DNA from: Chrysogorgia sp. JL179-B06
Taxonomy: Eukaryota; Cnidaria; Anthozoa; Scleralcyonacea; Chrysogorgiidae
Reading direction: 5' to 3'
Assembly (NCBI GenBank): GCA_035772405.1
Contig: JAYKKM010000143.1
Span: 186,001 to 250,000, forward strand
DNA length: 64,000 bases
The position numbers and the translations under genes were made by a program. Below are positions 1-11,498 of the stretch, piece after piece. Below the pieces are notes generated by a model, which saw nothing but the letters and a program-made list of their open reading frames with translations, was not told where the DNA came from and did not search any database. Within the stretch, counting starts at the first letter, position 1, and each line of letters begins with the position of its first letter.

Positions 1-76
1 CATGGGCTACCAGTGATTAAACATGGGCTACCAGTGATTAAACATGGGCTACCAGTGATTAAACATGGGCTACCAT
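1..76. repeat. 21-bp tandem repeat, about 3.7 units
   Basis: Three perfect copies and one partial copy of a 21-bp unit that begins catgggctaccagtgatta. The array may continue to the left of the window. Confidence 0.9.
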
Positions 77-795
77 TAGACATGCAAATGAGACTGTCAT
101 CTTGACAGCGTGTTGGTGGCCAAAGAACACCTGCTTCACAAATGGAAAATTTTCTGGAAGTATCGTCACAGCTCGAGCATTCAATCACTGTTTTAAAAAG
201 AAATATACATGCAATTTGTTTGGTTGAAATCAACGGTCAGGGAGGAAGAATGATGGTTGCATTGATCTTATTTACAGATAGATGGATAAACAAAAACAAA
301 CAAACAAACAAACACGAGAATAAAATATTTAGATGTATATACCTTTAAAATCCATTCGATAGCGTACAACTTTCAAATGTGGCATTGAGATTGTTATGAT
401 GTATTTCTGTAATAAAGCATCTCTTGATACGCCTTGAATAACTAGGGCGGTATTGTTGATGAATTTAACCAGTCTAAACTGTGTCTTATTTGACAGAAGA
501 AAATAACTCTGGCTTGTCCTGCAGGCTATCTTGGACTCTCCAAGGTGGCCATCCACAACCTGTGAAATGCATACCTTCTCAATTTGGTCTTGATGTATGC
601 CATTAGTATCACATATCAAATATGTTTGATTATTATATAATCGAACATGGGTTTCTTTCTCCAGGCTCTTATTGGCTTGATGTACAGTTTTCTCCAGTCG
701 TTGGAAACCCTGGCCTAAATAAGTGATTTAGAAACTTTTTATATAAATATAATATATTAAAACTATAAATGTTCTTATTTCAGCTATATATAGAA
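77..795. other. no recognisable gene
   Basis: AT-rich DNA. The short open frames (142-348 +, 329-619 -) have no recognisable domain, splice context or codon bias. Nothing else was seen. Confidence 0.6.
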
Positions 796-1372
796 AGGAT
801 TTATGGTGAAGGAAAACTTCGAGTGTTGGAATATATACACTTTAAGACCAAACCGGGACCAGTTGCGAAAAATGCAACTTCAAGGCCTTCCGGTTGGAAT
901 TGAACCCGCGACGCTGCGATGCTAGTGCAGTGCACTGAGCTGCGGAAGCCGTTGCCGAGAGCCTAGTCACGAGTTCTGTATATATATATATATATAGTGG
1001 TGGTAATGCCGGGATAATATTCTGGGTATATTATAGGTAATATTTGGCACTTCACTCGATCAAACTACATGTTCCAAGGATTTATGGTGAAGGAAAACTT
1101 CGAGTGTTGGAATATATACACTTTAAGACCAAACCGGGACCAGTTGCGAAAAATGCCAATGAGGCCTTCCGGCTGGAATTGAACCCACGACCCTGCGATG
1201 CTAGTGCAGTGCTCTGACCACTGAGCTACGGAAGCCGTTGCAGAGAGCCTAGTCAAGAGTTCTATATATATATATATATATATAGTGGTGGTAATGCCAG
1301 GATAAGATTCTGGGTATATTACAAGTAATATTTGGCATTTCACTCGATTAAACTACATGTTCTAAGGATTTA
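796..1372 (-). mobile_element. tandemly duplicated tRNA-derived SINE-like unit
   Basis: A unit of about 285 bp occurs twice head to tail (from 796 and from about 1076), followed by the first bases of a third. Each unit holds a tRNA-like segment on the minus strand, a (TA)n run (970-994 and 1263-1282) and a shared tail that starts agtggtggtaatgcc. An inverted fragment of the tail lies at 9541-9595, so this is a dispersed family. Copy 1 has lost part of its A box; copy 2 keeps both boxes. Calling it a SINE is inference, because no poly(A)-type end or target duplication was identified. Confidence 0.6.
1163..1236 (-). ncRNA. tRNA-Ala(AGC)-like domain inside a SINE-like repeat
   Basis: On the minus strand this reads as a tRNA-like fold: 5' GGCTTCC, an A box TAGCTCAGTGGTCAGAGC, an anticodon loop CTAGCAT (anticodon AGC), and a B box GGTTCAATTCC closed by GGAAGGC. 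The anticodon stem has one mismatch and the T stem is imperfect. It sits in a repeat, so it is more likely a pol III promoter of a SINE than a working tRNA. The same segment at about 883-957 is decayed. Confidence 0.55.
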
Positions 1373-3811
1373 TGGTGAAGCTAATGAGACATCTATTAAC
1401 ATTCATGCAGGAGTCTGCGATAGCACCCCCGATAGCCCTGCGATTCCTGACCATACACTTATGGAGCCGCACCTAATTGGCACAGTGTCCTGAACCAATT
1501 CAATCTTTGGAGGGTGTAGCTCTGTCAGAGAGGGTTTTACGCTTATAGCTGAGGAACAGTTTACAGGACCCAGAGATCCACAAAGACGGGAGCGGTCTCA
1601 TAGGTAGAGCAGCCACAGGCGAGCCTAAACTCTCTAACTAACTTGTTACAATGTTGCCGAGAATTACCCTCTCCTGACCAGAACTACTGTCACACATAAA
1701 GTGGAGAAAAAACTTAGTACCGTATAATAACAAATTACCCCTACTGCAGCCTACTGCCTGAACAATGCATGCAGGGAACCAAACAAAGCCAGACCTTGAG
1801 GTTTGATCCCAAACCAGAGCCACATCAAGCTAGAGGATGGAGATGACTGGGACATTTCCTATGGAGGATTGCCTTAGGAGCATTGCTGTGAAGAGGATAT
1901 AGCTGCGAACTTGCACAAGAACATACGACATCAAGTTGATGGGACAACAAACGAGATTGCACACAGTAAACACATGCAGCAGAACAGGAGACAAACAAGC
2001 ATTTTGGTTATCGCCCAGAATAGCTGGGGAGCAGACCAGTTCTACTGGCGTAATTGTACACACTAACAATAAAATATCATCCGGAGTAGCCGAGCAGCAA
2101 TGTTACTTTATACACAGTAAACACATGAGCAACAGAACAGGAGACAAACATAAATTAAATCCACACAACTGAGCAACAGCAGGGAGCACAAATACAGTCC
2201 CCAACTACTGCCGACGGCGACATTGCCCAGTACGGACCCGCACTAGCAGCTAGCCAGTAGGCAAGAGCTGAATGACAGCAAAGTCCCACGAGTTTTGCAT
2301 TGACGTAAGGCATTCAGTGCACCCACCCTGAATATATATAGGGCCCCAATGGACCACAAGACAGGCAGCACACTTAATACTTTGCAAGATGTTAATTATT
2401 TTTATTTCATAAATTCATTTAAAGTAAAAAATAAATAAATTTATTTTTATATAATTAAATATATTTTTTTTTTAAAAGTGTACGTAAGTAATACATCATT
2501 CTTTTCGTGTTTCTTTGCCCTCTGGAATATACTGTAAGCTGCTCATGAAACACCCTCCCCTTGGAAATTTCAGCCTTTCAACCTCCCCATACTGTAGGTA
2601 TTTCCAGTGACCTTCCGTGGGTATGGATATTTACTGGAACCACACATTCGCTCATAACTGGATCACTACTTACCATCATATAGATTATGATTACTAGTTG
2701 CAGCTACCACATTATTTGGTGGAAAAAGGCAGATCCAAAAACTCATAATTACTGCTATGAGGAATCTAAAACAAAGAATTATTAACATTAGCTAAACCAA
2801 GCCAGAGAAATGTGAATATTTTTACTGCACAAAATGTATACAGTGGTATGGGTTTATGCAAACTTTTCTTCTATCAAAGGATTAATCTGCTTATATAGCT
2901 ACAATGTACATAATTATAAGTATTGTTTGTGAAGCCTTCAATCTCAGAAACCTTTTTTGAGTGCCTGAGATCAATTTCCCTCATTGAAGGGTTGAGGAGC
3001 ATACACATGCATTCATAATTATATCACCAAGATACCACATTTGGCAATATAATAATAACAAGACACCCGCTAGGCGTTAACTCGGGCTACTTGAGCTAGA
3101 CTGGCTTGAAAGACATTGTGGGCAAATTCGGCGATTTTAATTCAATATACACAAATCTATAGTTGTAGGTACAATGGTACCATACATGTAATGATACAGC
3201 TGTCAGTGCAGGGGTGGTTAAATTTTCCATCATTGCAAACCCATAACATATTTTTGGCCAACGGCTTTGATTATACAAAGGTGAGTTGGCTCAGTATTCA
3301 AGCTGGCTTACTGGAAAGTCTTCCCCGCCAAGCAAGCCATCCTGTTTGCTAACCCAATTCAGTTCTAGCCAATGGGGTCAGCCTGGCAAGCGAGCTGTCC
3401 AGCAGTAAATCAAACAATTTAGCTGGCAGTAGCAAGGTGTCATAATTAAGCTATTATAAAACAGTTTAAAGAAATGTAATTCAAAATCTTTATTTCTTAG
3501 TTATATAACATTTTGAATCAGTAAACATATTCATAATTTTAGCATAATATTTATTATTGTCCAGTGACTGTCTCGGTTAGCGAGCCAACTCGCTTTCCAT
3601 GTAGTCAAGGCCAAAATTCAGTTCTAAAGATGCTTGTGAGTCAGTCTGGCAAGTGGGCTAGCCTTCCTCATGACTGTAATATCAGGACAAATTACTGTTT
3701 TGGTAATAGCAAGCCAGCTTTATGCCTCCATGTACAGCTACAGTACAGTAATCATTAATGCCAAAAATCAGTTTGAAAGGACAATGGAAAGTACATGGCT
3801 GAAGGGTAATT
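1373..3811. other. intergenic DNA, no supported gene
   Basis: No frame longer than about 80 codons and no recognisable domain. A short motif (acacagtaaacacatg plus agaacaggagacaaac) recurs at about 1964 and 2114. An AT-rich stretch lies at 2395-2480. Nothing else was identified. Confidence 0.6.
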
Positions 3812-4375
3812 CCATGTCAATTCATCCAGAAAATTTGAATAATAACACCTTATCTTTCAGATTCTTTTCAAATTTGGAGGATAAATTTGTAACCATGAGA
3901 CAAGTAAAAATCCAAAATTTCAGACTTGTACCTTTAATAGTTTGCGATTTATGGGATATTATATTTGGGGGGATTTTGTCGAAAAATGGGCATGGCTCAC
4001 ATGACTTACCTTGGGTAGTGGCCAAGTGAAATATTAATAAAACTTAGAAAATTTACTGTATTTTCATGAAAATTGGTGCACTGACTAAGTTGATGTTGTA
4101 GAATCCAAAAATTATAATTTAAAATATATACAACCAAAAGGTAATGTGTCAGTTGCTCTTCAAATTTGAAATTTCGAAAATGACCAGCAACATGACATGG
4201 CACACTTGAGGCGTAAATTTAGCAATGTGGGGAACATGAAACAGAAATTTTGAGATAACCATCTTAAAGTGCATATGTCCATAAGTATTTTAGGGTAGTT
4301 TCATCAATTGTTCTGTTCTGCCTCAAAAGTTATGATGGCTTAAAAATATATACCAACATTTATGTTTTGCATATA
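3812..4375 (+). repeat. left terminal inverted repeat
   Basis: Matches the reverse complement of 8908-9434 with scattered mismatches and small indels. The similarity is easiest to see in the segments around 3880-4010 and 4205-4350. It starts near the shared terminus CCATGTCAATTCATCC. Confidence 0.85.
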
Positions 4376-5246
4376 CGAAAAATTATTACACTGATAATTG
4401 ATATTTATCATGCTAAAGCTAAGTAAACCATACGTTTATGATTAAAGTAAAATTTTTAAGCAAAATAATAGAAGAAACACACACAGAGAGCTTGGGCCAC
4501 TTGTGGGAAAAGTTGATATGTATATATCCATATATGGTATATGCATTTTAGTAACTTTTAAATCAATCATGGATGTCGAGATGACTTTGAGTAAGTGTAA
4601 TTTTGGAGAAACTATGGGAGATGAATGCCATAAGCTCTCCCATACAAGGATACAGGGTATGGAAAAGCTTAGTGACTATTGTGCAGATATGCAAGAAATA
4701 TTTCTTATGAGAGCAGGAATGACTTTACAGCAGGATAAAACTAACATCACTATCTGCATACACCATAGTAAAATGTTGAGTGGTGTGTTTGAACGAAGAT
4801 TCAACAAATGTTGCAATATATTCAACATCCATAAAGGTAAGGTGAAGGGTGGCCATAATATCGCCCTTGATCTTGCAAAGAATCTTAGGCAAAAGGGATT
4901 TAATGCAATACCCGGCTGGCAACTTTGTAAAAACTGCTATAAGAAGGCCGCAATTGAAGAACAAAATGATGAGTCAGACAGATAACGACACTGACTGTGA
5001 AATATCAGAAATTGAAAGAGAAATTGCAAGAGATGATGCAAGAGACTTGATGAATACTAGTCTTGAGGAGCTGGCAGTTTCCCCTATAAAAACACACAGC
5101 CTATCAAAGCAACGAAAAATCAGTGAAGCAAAGAGCAAAATGGTTCGGGCGTGTGCATCAATTGAGGACAGAGTAGCAGCTGTCCTTGATGTCGATAGTG
5201 CAGATTTGAAAAGAAAAGAACCACATGCAACAATTTCACCCTCCAT

Positions 5247-5976
5247 CAGGGCTCAAGATTTGTGGTATCCCGATATCCACGGGATACCATATTTTAATTT
5301 TGGATATTGGATATCATAGGCTTAGTATCCCGACGGGATACTATAAAAAATTTGAATTTCCGATCCATACTCCGAAGCCTGTACATTTTGGTAAAATGTT
5401 TGACAAAATAGCTCTGTTTTGGTGCTTGTTTCTTATTCCGTGTATTTTTTTTTCGTTGTTTGTCGCGCGAATGCAGAATGGATCTGGGCACGAGATTAAT
5501 TCTCCACATACGCTAAATTGTAGAATACCCTTCCACTTTCGCTATTTCTATCTGTTGACAGTTAGTAAAAGGGTCAAATTACGGAAAATTCATCATATAC
5601 AATTGCTTTGTTCTATTTTAAAACCCCATTTCATTTGGTAACAATCAACCAGTACACACAATATAAACCTTCGACATTATATTTAAAGACATTTGGTTTG
5701 TATTTCTGCCTTAAATGCGGTTTCAAAAGTGGACAGGTATTCTATAATTTCTCCTAAAATACTTATTTCTGGAGATCATTGTTATACCATTACATAAATC
5801 ATTAATGATAGCACCTGTCCGACACTTATTTTTTTGATATTTTACCTTGTTTGGATACTGCTAATTGGAATACCTACTATCCAAATCTGGGATACTAAAT
5901 TTCAAGGAGGGATACCAGATTTTAAGGTGCTAGTATCCACTTGGATACTGGTAAAAAATTCAAATCTTGAGCCCTG
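5247..5976. mobile_element. hAT-like MITE with 6-bp target duplication
   Basis: A 730-bp element with a perfect 16-bp inverted terminus CAGGGCTCAAGATTTG, flanked by CTCCAT at 5241-5246 and 5977-5982. It lies inside the transposase pseudogene; deleting it with one CTCCAT copy restores that reading frame. The interior carries repeated ATCCCGA/GGATAC motifs and no coding domain. TIR and 6-bp duplication fit a hAT6-type non-autonomous element (family knowledge, not searched). Confidence 0.85.
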
Positions 5977-7176
5977 CTCCATACAAGCAAAGGCAGCAGA
6001 TTTAGATACATTGACTTATCTTATGAAGGAAAAGCTCAGAACGTCAGATTACAAAATGAAAATTCAAATTTTGACCCTCACACCTGAGTCATGGTCCCGT
6101 AAATCAGCTGCAGAGTTTTTCAATATGTCAGAGTTTGTCAGAGTATACTATTCGTGCTGCCAGAAAGTTGAAAGAAGAAAGGGGAATTTTATCTGTTCCC
6201 AATGCAAGACGTGGCAAAACACTTGCTGAAGACACAAAATCACTTGTTGATGATGAATTCTCAAGACTAATGCCAGGGGAAAAGGACTATGTTAGTGTCT
6301 CACGGAATGTGCATAAACAGCGACGGTTACTTCTCTGCAACTTAAAGGAGCTGTATAGTGCCTTCAAAGAGAAGTATCCACATGCCAAGGTTGGCTTTTC
6401 GAAATTTTGGCCTAATGGTGTGCGTGAGTTGGTTCTGCGGGGACTCATTCTGTTTGTGTATGTACCAGCCATCAGAATGCACAACTACTAGTGAATGCTG
6501 CTAATATTGACAAAAACTATCGTGATATCATGGCAATGACTGTTTGTGATCTGAACAACAAGATGTGTATGGTACATTGTTGTGAACGTTGCCCAGGAGC
6601 AAACGCTCTTAAACATTACTTGGAGGAAATGTTCGTCGATTCGCTAGAGGAAAAAAATTTCTTTCCAGCAATGGCAGGGGACTGATAGAGCAATGCTAAA
6701 TACTCAAACAACGTCTGCTGAAGAGTTTCTTGAACTTCTTGTTGCAATCAGTAATTTGACTGTGCATTCTTTTATAGCAAAAAGTCAATCCAGGTATCTG
6801 AAGGATCAGAAAGAAGAATTGTGTGGAACATCATGCATTGCTCTGTTAGACTTTGCCGAAAATTACTAGTTTATGGTGCAAGATGAAATCCAAGGCTTTC
6901 ATTGGAACAAAATCGGTTGTACTCTGCATCCAGTTGCTATATACTATACATGGAGAATGATAAGCTTCAATGTGAGTCTCTCTGTGTAATATCTGATGAC
7001 ATGGAGCATGACACTTGCTTTGTGTATCAAGTGCAAGCAGAGATTGTAAAGTATTTGAAGAGAGAACTCCCCAGTGTTACCAGCATAGAATATTTTTCAG
7101 ATGGTTGTGCTGGTCAGTATAAAAACTTTAAGAACCTCTTAAATCTTTGTCACCATTTCAGAGATTTTGGCTTAAT

Positions 7177-8125
7177 TTTGGCTAAACTTGAGTTATATGT
7201 ATTAAGGACATCACCAACTGGTGTACTATGAATGGCCTTATATGCAATCCGAGTAAAACCGAGATTGTCCATCTATCATCACGTTTTATGCATTGTGAAC
7301 CAATGCCAGAAATATGTGTCAATGATGTGAAAATCCAACCGGCTCCGGTTGCACGTGATCTCGGTGTTGCTGTAGATAGACATCTAAAATTAAATACTCA
7401 TGTAAATAACATCTGTAAATCGGCTACTTTTGCTATCAGAAATATCAGCAAGATCAGGAAATATTTGAGTAAAAGGACTGTGAGAAGTTGGTGCATGCAT
7501 TCATAACATCAAAACTTGACAGCTGCTATAGCATCCTATATGGCTTACCAGAAGCTGAATTGAGCAAGTTACAGCAAATTCAAAATACAGCTGCAAGACT
7601 TTGGGGTTAAAAAATCGGAGCATATCTCCCCTGTGCTTCGTAATCTTCACTGGACCTGCCGGTGAGATCAAGGATTGTATTTAAGATACTAATAATTACT
7701 TTCAAGGCTTTGCATGGCCAGGCGCCTGTTTATATTACTGATTTGCTAAATAAATATAAACCTACTCGTGCTTTGAGATCATCAGACCGTAATCTGCTAC
7801 TTGAGCCAAAATCCAAAACGGTGACTCATGGAGACAGAGCGTTCTCGGCACCAAAACTGTGGAATTCATTACTACAGGAAATTAGAAGCTTTGATATGTT
7901 GGGTAATTTTAAGTCAGCAGTGAAGACTTTTCTTTTTTAAAATTAATAGTTTTTTTTTTGTTCATATATAGTGGGAAAATATGTAGTAGGCTTTATCTTA
8001 TAATGAATCTAAATGAAACTGTAATAAGTTTTATAAGTAAATTTAAGAATATATTGTTGTAAGAGCATTGAGACTATTGTATAATGCTCCTAATACGTCT
8101 ATTATTATTATTATTATTATTATTA
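7177..8125 (+). mobile_element. 5'-truncated non-LTR retrotransposon fragment
   Basis: A LINE 3' end inserted into the transposase pseudogene. It encodes the C-terminal part of a reverse transcriptase ORF: the thumb region around SKTEIVHLSS (about 7252) to the last residues SAVKTFLF (7940). There is a frameshift near 7485 and stops near 7608-7640. The 3' end is an (ATT)n tail at 8099-8125. The block order resembles CR1/L2-type LINEs. The catalytic RT core is absent because of 5' truncation. Confidence 0.8.
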
Positions 8126-8907
8126 AAATGGACATTCTTTGCAACCAGCCATGGAAAATCACCCTGTGATGGTATTGGAGGTACTGTTAAAAGACTAGTT
8201 GCAAGGGCAAGTCTGCAGAGACCTTTAGACGATCAAATATTGTCAATGGACAAAATGTATGAGTTTTGCGAGTCAAATATTACTGGCATCAAATTTTTAA
8301 AGGTAACAAAGATGGATATATGGCTCCTATCAGACAAGCGCTGTCTAACAGATTTGAGAATGGGAAGACAATTCCTGGTACAAGGAGTTACCATCATTTT
8401 TTTCCACTTTCTGAAGGGAAAATTAGGTACAAGAGATTGGAACATTCACATTCGTTGACAATGTAACAGCAGAGCAGGTTTCATATGTAAAGACAATGGA
8501 GTTTATCGCCTGCCAGTACGACTCATTTTGGTGGGTTGGCTTGGTGGAAGAAATTAACCAGGAACAGAAGGACTTTCTTGTTAAATTTATGCACCCTCAT
8601 GGACCAAGCAAAAGGTTTAAATGGCCAACAAGAGATTATTAATGCTGGTTTCCATTTGATAAATTCATTTTCAAAATTGATACCCCCAAAACAGCCACGG
8701 GAATTAAGATGTATCAGATAAGTGATATTGATTATGAAACAATTCTAAATTTAGAGCTTGAAATTGGGACTCATTAACTGTTCTAATTATCATATTGTTG
8801 CTTTCTGTTTAAGTCATAAATCAAGCTATCAAAGTGTACAGCCTTCATAATAAATTGGAGACTTATTTTTAAATCATGAATGTGATAATAATGATGCGTA
8901 TGTGTAA

Positions 8908-9434
8908 AAAACATAAATGTTGGTATGTATTTTTAAGCCATCATAACTTTTGAGGCAGAACAGAACAATTGATGAAACTACCCTAAAATACTTATGGACA
9001 TATGCACTTTAAGATGGTTATCTCAAAATTTCTGTTTCATGTTCCCCACATTGCTAAATTTACGCCTCAAGTGTGCCATGTCATGTTGCTGGTCATTTTC
9101 GAAATTTCAAATTTGAAGAGCAACTTGACACATTACCTTTTGGTTGTATATATTTTTGATTATAATTTTTGGATTGTACAACATCAACTTAGTCAGTGCA
9201 CCAATTTTCAAGTTTTATTAATATTTCACTTAGCCACTACCCAAGGTAAGTCATGTGAGCCACGCCCATTTTTCGACAAAATCCCCCCAAATATAATATC
9301 CCATAAATCGCAAACTATTAAAGGTACAAGTCTGAAATTTTGGATTTTTACTTGTCTCATGGTTACAAATTTATCCTCCAAATTTGAAAAAAATTGAAGG
9401 GATGTGGTTCCACCCCTTGGATGAATTGACATGG
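8908..9434 (-). repeat. right terminal inverted repeat
   Basis: Inverted copy of 3812-4375. Its outer end, read on the minus strand, is CCATGTCAATTCATCC. The two copies differ by an indel close to the tip (a run absent from the left copy near 9401-9415). Confidence 0.85.
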
Positions 9435-9770
9435 TGCAATATTAAAAACATATAGTTTATTTAACGTGTGGGTAATATATTAACTATGATTATACCCAAC
9501 ATCATTTCATTTTAACATCATTTCAATGTCACATTTGAGAAACCTATAATATACCCAGAATCTTGTCCCGGCATTTATACCACCACCATATATACATTAT
9601 TACTTGGGCTACTGTGGTAGCACCAAGTCTTAAATCCAGCTTCGTTTCTGTGTTTTTCTTTTTATTCTGATCAATCTGATGACACGAAATTGCATTTTTG
9701 CACACTTTACTTCCGGTCATATTTGCACAATTTCAGGTGACAGCCCCGCCATCAACCTGCTTTCTAGTTT
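9435..9770. other. intergenic, with SINE-family fragment
   Basis: 9541-9595 is an inverted fragment of the repeat tail found at 995-1050 and 1284-1330 (tail with tgccgggataa and tctgggtatatta). No gene is seen. Confidence 0.55.
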
Positions 9771-9794
9771 CTATGCCGCGATTACAAAGAGTAC

Positions 9795-10410
9795 GATGGC
9801 TCCTATTTTGCTGAACAAGACTTGACAAGAAAATGTTTTGCTGAGTGATTCAGGTAATAAAGGTGCCGATGCGAATTACTTGCGATTTGCTTCAGTTCAA
9901 GCATTTGTACATTGTGGCATGAAGTCTTCATCTCGTTGGTAGATTTATCCAGTCGAATTTCAAGTGAAACCTTTATCTCGTTGGTCGATTTATCCAGTTG
10001 AGTTTCAAGAATAAGTGTGCGATGGTTCAATCGAAATATGGTTTCATACGAACTTGCACAATATTTTCCGCCACAACCTCAACGCGACGAGCGATCGAGA
10101 GTATGGTGGCTCCTATTAGTATTTTGCTGAACAAGACTTGACAAGAAAATGTTTTGCTGAAAGGTAAGGCGCTGATGCAAATTACGGACTTGTTTTAGAC
10201 ATATCTAGCAGACTATGGTCATACGAATTTACCCGATATATTATTTACCTATTTCTGTTGCGATTTGCTTCAGTTCAAGCATTTGTACATTGTGGAATGA
10301 AGTCTTCATCTCGTTGGTCGATTTATCCATTCGAACTTCAAGTGACTAAGTGAATGCCTTTATCTCGTTGGTCGAATTTATCCAGTCGAGTTTCAAGAAT
10401 AAATGTGTTT
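9795..10410. repeat. imperfect direct duplication (about 200 bp)
   Basis: The block 9880-10015 (with cattgtggcatgaagtcttc and repeated ctcgttggtcgatttatcc) recurs at 10258-10408, and tttgctgaacaagacttgac recurs at 9807 and 10122. The unit itself contains two copies of the ctcgttggtcg motif. No coding capacity is recognised. Confidence 0.7.
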
Positions 10411-11429
10411 TGCCTACTCACTGGAACCATAATTATGAATTTATATTCAAGCTGTCATAATTATATTGAGTTTCTGTTGGTATTTTACTCCAAAAAATGT
10501 ACTGGTAATTAATGCATGCAAACTACAAACTACCCAGCAATACCAAGTCTTTCCAAAACCTCACTGCCAAGTTCTTGCTCAACCAAAGACAATATCATTG
10601 ACTGTTATGGATGGTAATAAACAAGTTAAATCAATTTTCCAAAACTCCTATTTTTGTAATATTTAAATTTCAACATCTGTGCATGTAGACCACTTTACTG
10701 CAAGTTTGAGAGAGCATTAAAACCCAAGATGTAGGATATGGCCATGCTTGTACCAATCCAAAGGGATGAATAACTTACGGTATCCAGTTGACAACCAGAA
10801 AGACCCATGACAAATCACTGAACTATATATACACATGGAAAGCTGACTAGCTAGTTAATCAATAGGACGAAAAGGTCTAGTTAATCAATAGGACGAAAAG
10901 GTGAAGCCAAACATGGCCGACATGGGGTCAATTTGGTCAGCTTCAGGCCCAGTAACCACACCATATGTAATTGACATGAAATAAATTATTATTATTATTG
11001 TTATTATTACTATATGTGGTCAATTTGGCCAAACTGACCATGTGGTTGTCAAAAAAATTCCCCATGCTTAGCTTCCTCTTTCAACCAGAGTCAACATTTC
11101 ATGTACCGTATATAATTCAGTGCCGGCACCCGCAGGGGAGTGTGAGACCCTGAGTACGAGGTTGCCTTGTTGCATCATAGTTCCCTAGCTGTCTAAAAGT
11201 TCAAATTCGTTACGTTTTTACAGGTGGACAATTTATAAAGCCTATTACAAAAACAGCGTTTCAACATTACCTTTTACTTGTCAGGAAAGCTACCATTTCT
11301 ACTAAGATAATCTTTATAAATACGACAGCAAACATCATGAAAAAAAAATTTGGTTGTTTTTCCTTTATACGTCGCAATCTCGTTCCCAGAGCCTGCGTTC
11401 CCCCTGACCTGCGGGGGGAAACTGAGACT
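10411..11429. other. intergenic DNA with small repeats
   Basis: A 26-bp unit (ctagttaatcaataggacga plus aaaggt) is duplicated in tandem at about 10854-10902. An (ATT)n tract at 10985-11010 after aaataaatt looks like the tail of an old LINE. No gene is supported. Confidence 0.55.
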
Positions 11430-11498
11430 TGGTAAGTACGTTATGTTAGGATGCATATAGTGGTTTAGGTGTATATATTGTGTCATATAGAGGTTTCC

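Larger units (their letters stand above)
4503..8777 (+). pseudogene. transposase-like pseudogene of the long-TIR element
   Basis: Fragments in order: 4503-4985 (Cys-containing N-terminal part; the start may be the Met codon near 4569), 4986-5240 (acidic coiled-coil-like part after a frameshift), 5977-6491, 6491-6685, 6902-7176 and 8126-8777. Conserved blocks include KVGFSKFW near 6395, CVISDDMEHDT near 6990, YFSDGCAGQYKN near 7095, FFATSHGKSPCDGIGG near 8135 and the C-terminal FWWVGLVEEI near 8527. The spaced acidic residues suggest a DDE-type nuclease, but this is not proven. Breaks: frameshifts near 4975, 6130 (a short repeat of gtcagagt), 6490 and 8330, a stop after WPTRDY near 8640, and two insertions. 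Reading across both insertions keeps the family's block order, so the damage is secondary. Function: presumed transposition of its own element; inactive here. Confidence 0.7.
3812..9434 (+). mobile_element. DNA transposon with ~0.55-kb TIRs and a broken transposase
   Basis: A 5.6-kb element bounded by long inverted repeats (about 3812-4375 and 8908-9434); the outermost shared bases are CCATGTCAATTCATCCA. Between them is a plus-strand transposase-like pseudogene, itself split by two later insertions (5247-5976 and about 7177-8125). No clear target-site duplication was seen, so the superfamily is open. The protein resembles a family common in cnidarian and arthropod genomes that I recall being labelled cc8K15.2-like; that assignment is from memory. 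Confidence 0.75.

Noticed and set aside
3822..4025. 67-codon minus-strand ORF matching one at 9226-9397
   Set aside because: The match is due to the terminal inverted repeats of the transposon; the frame is not kept beyond them.
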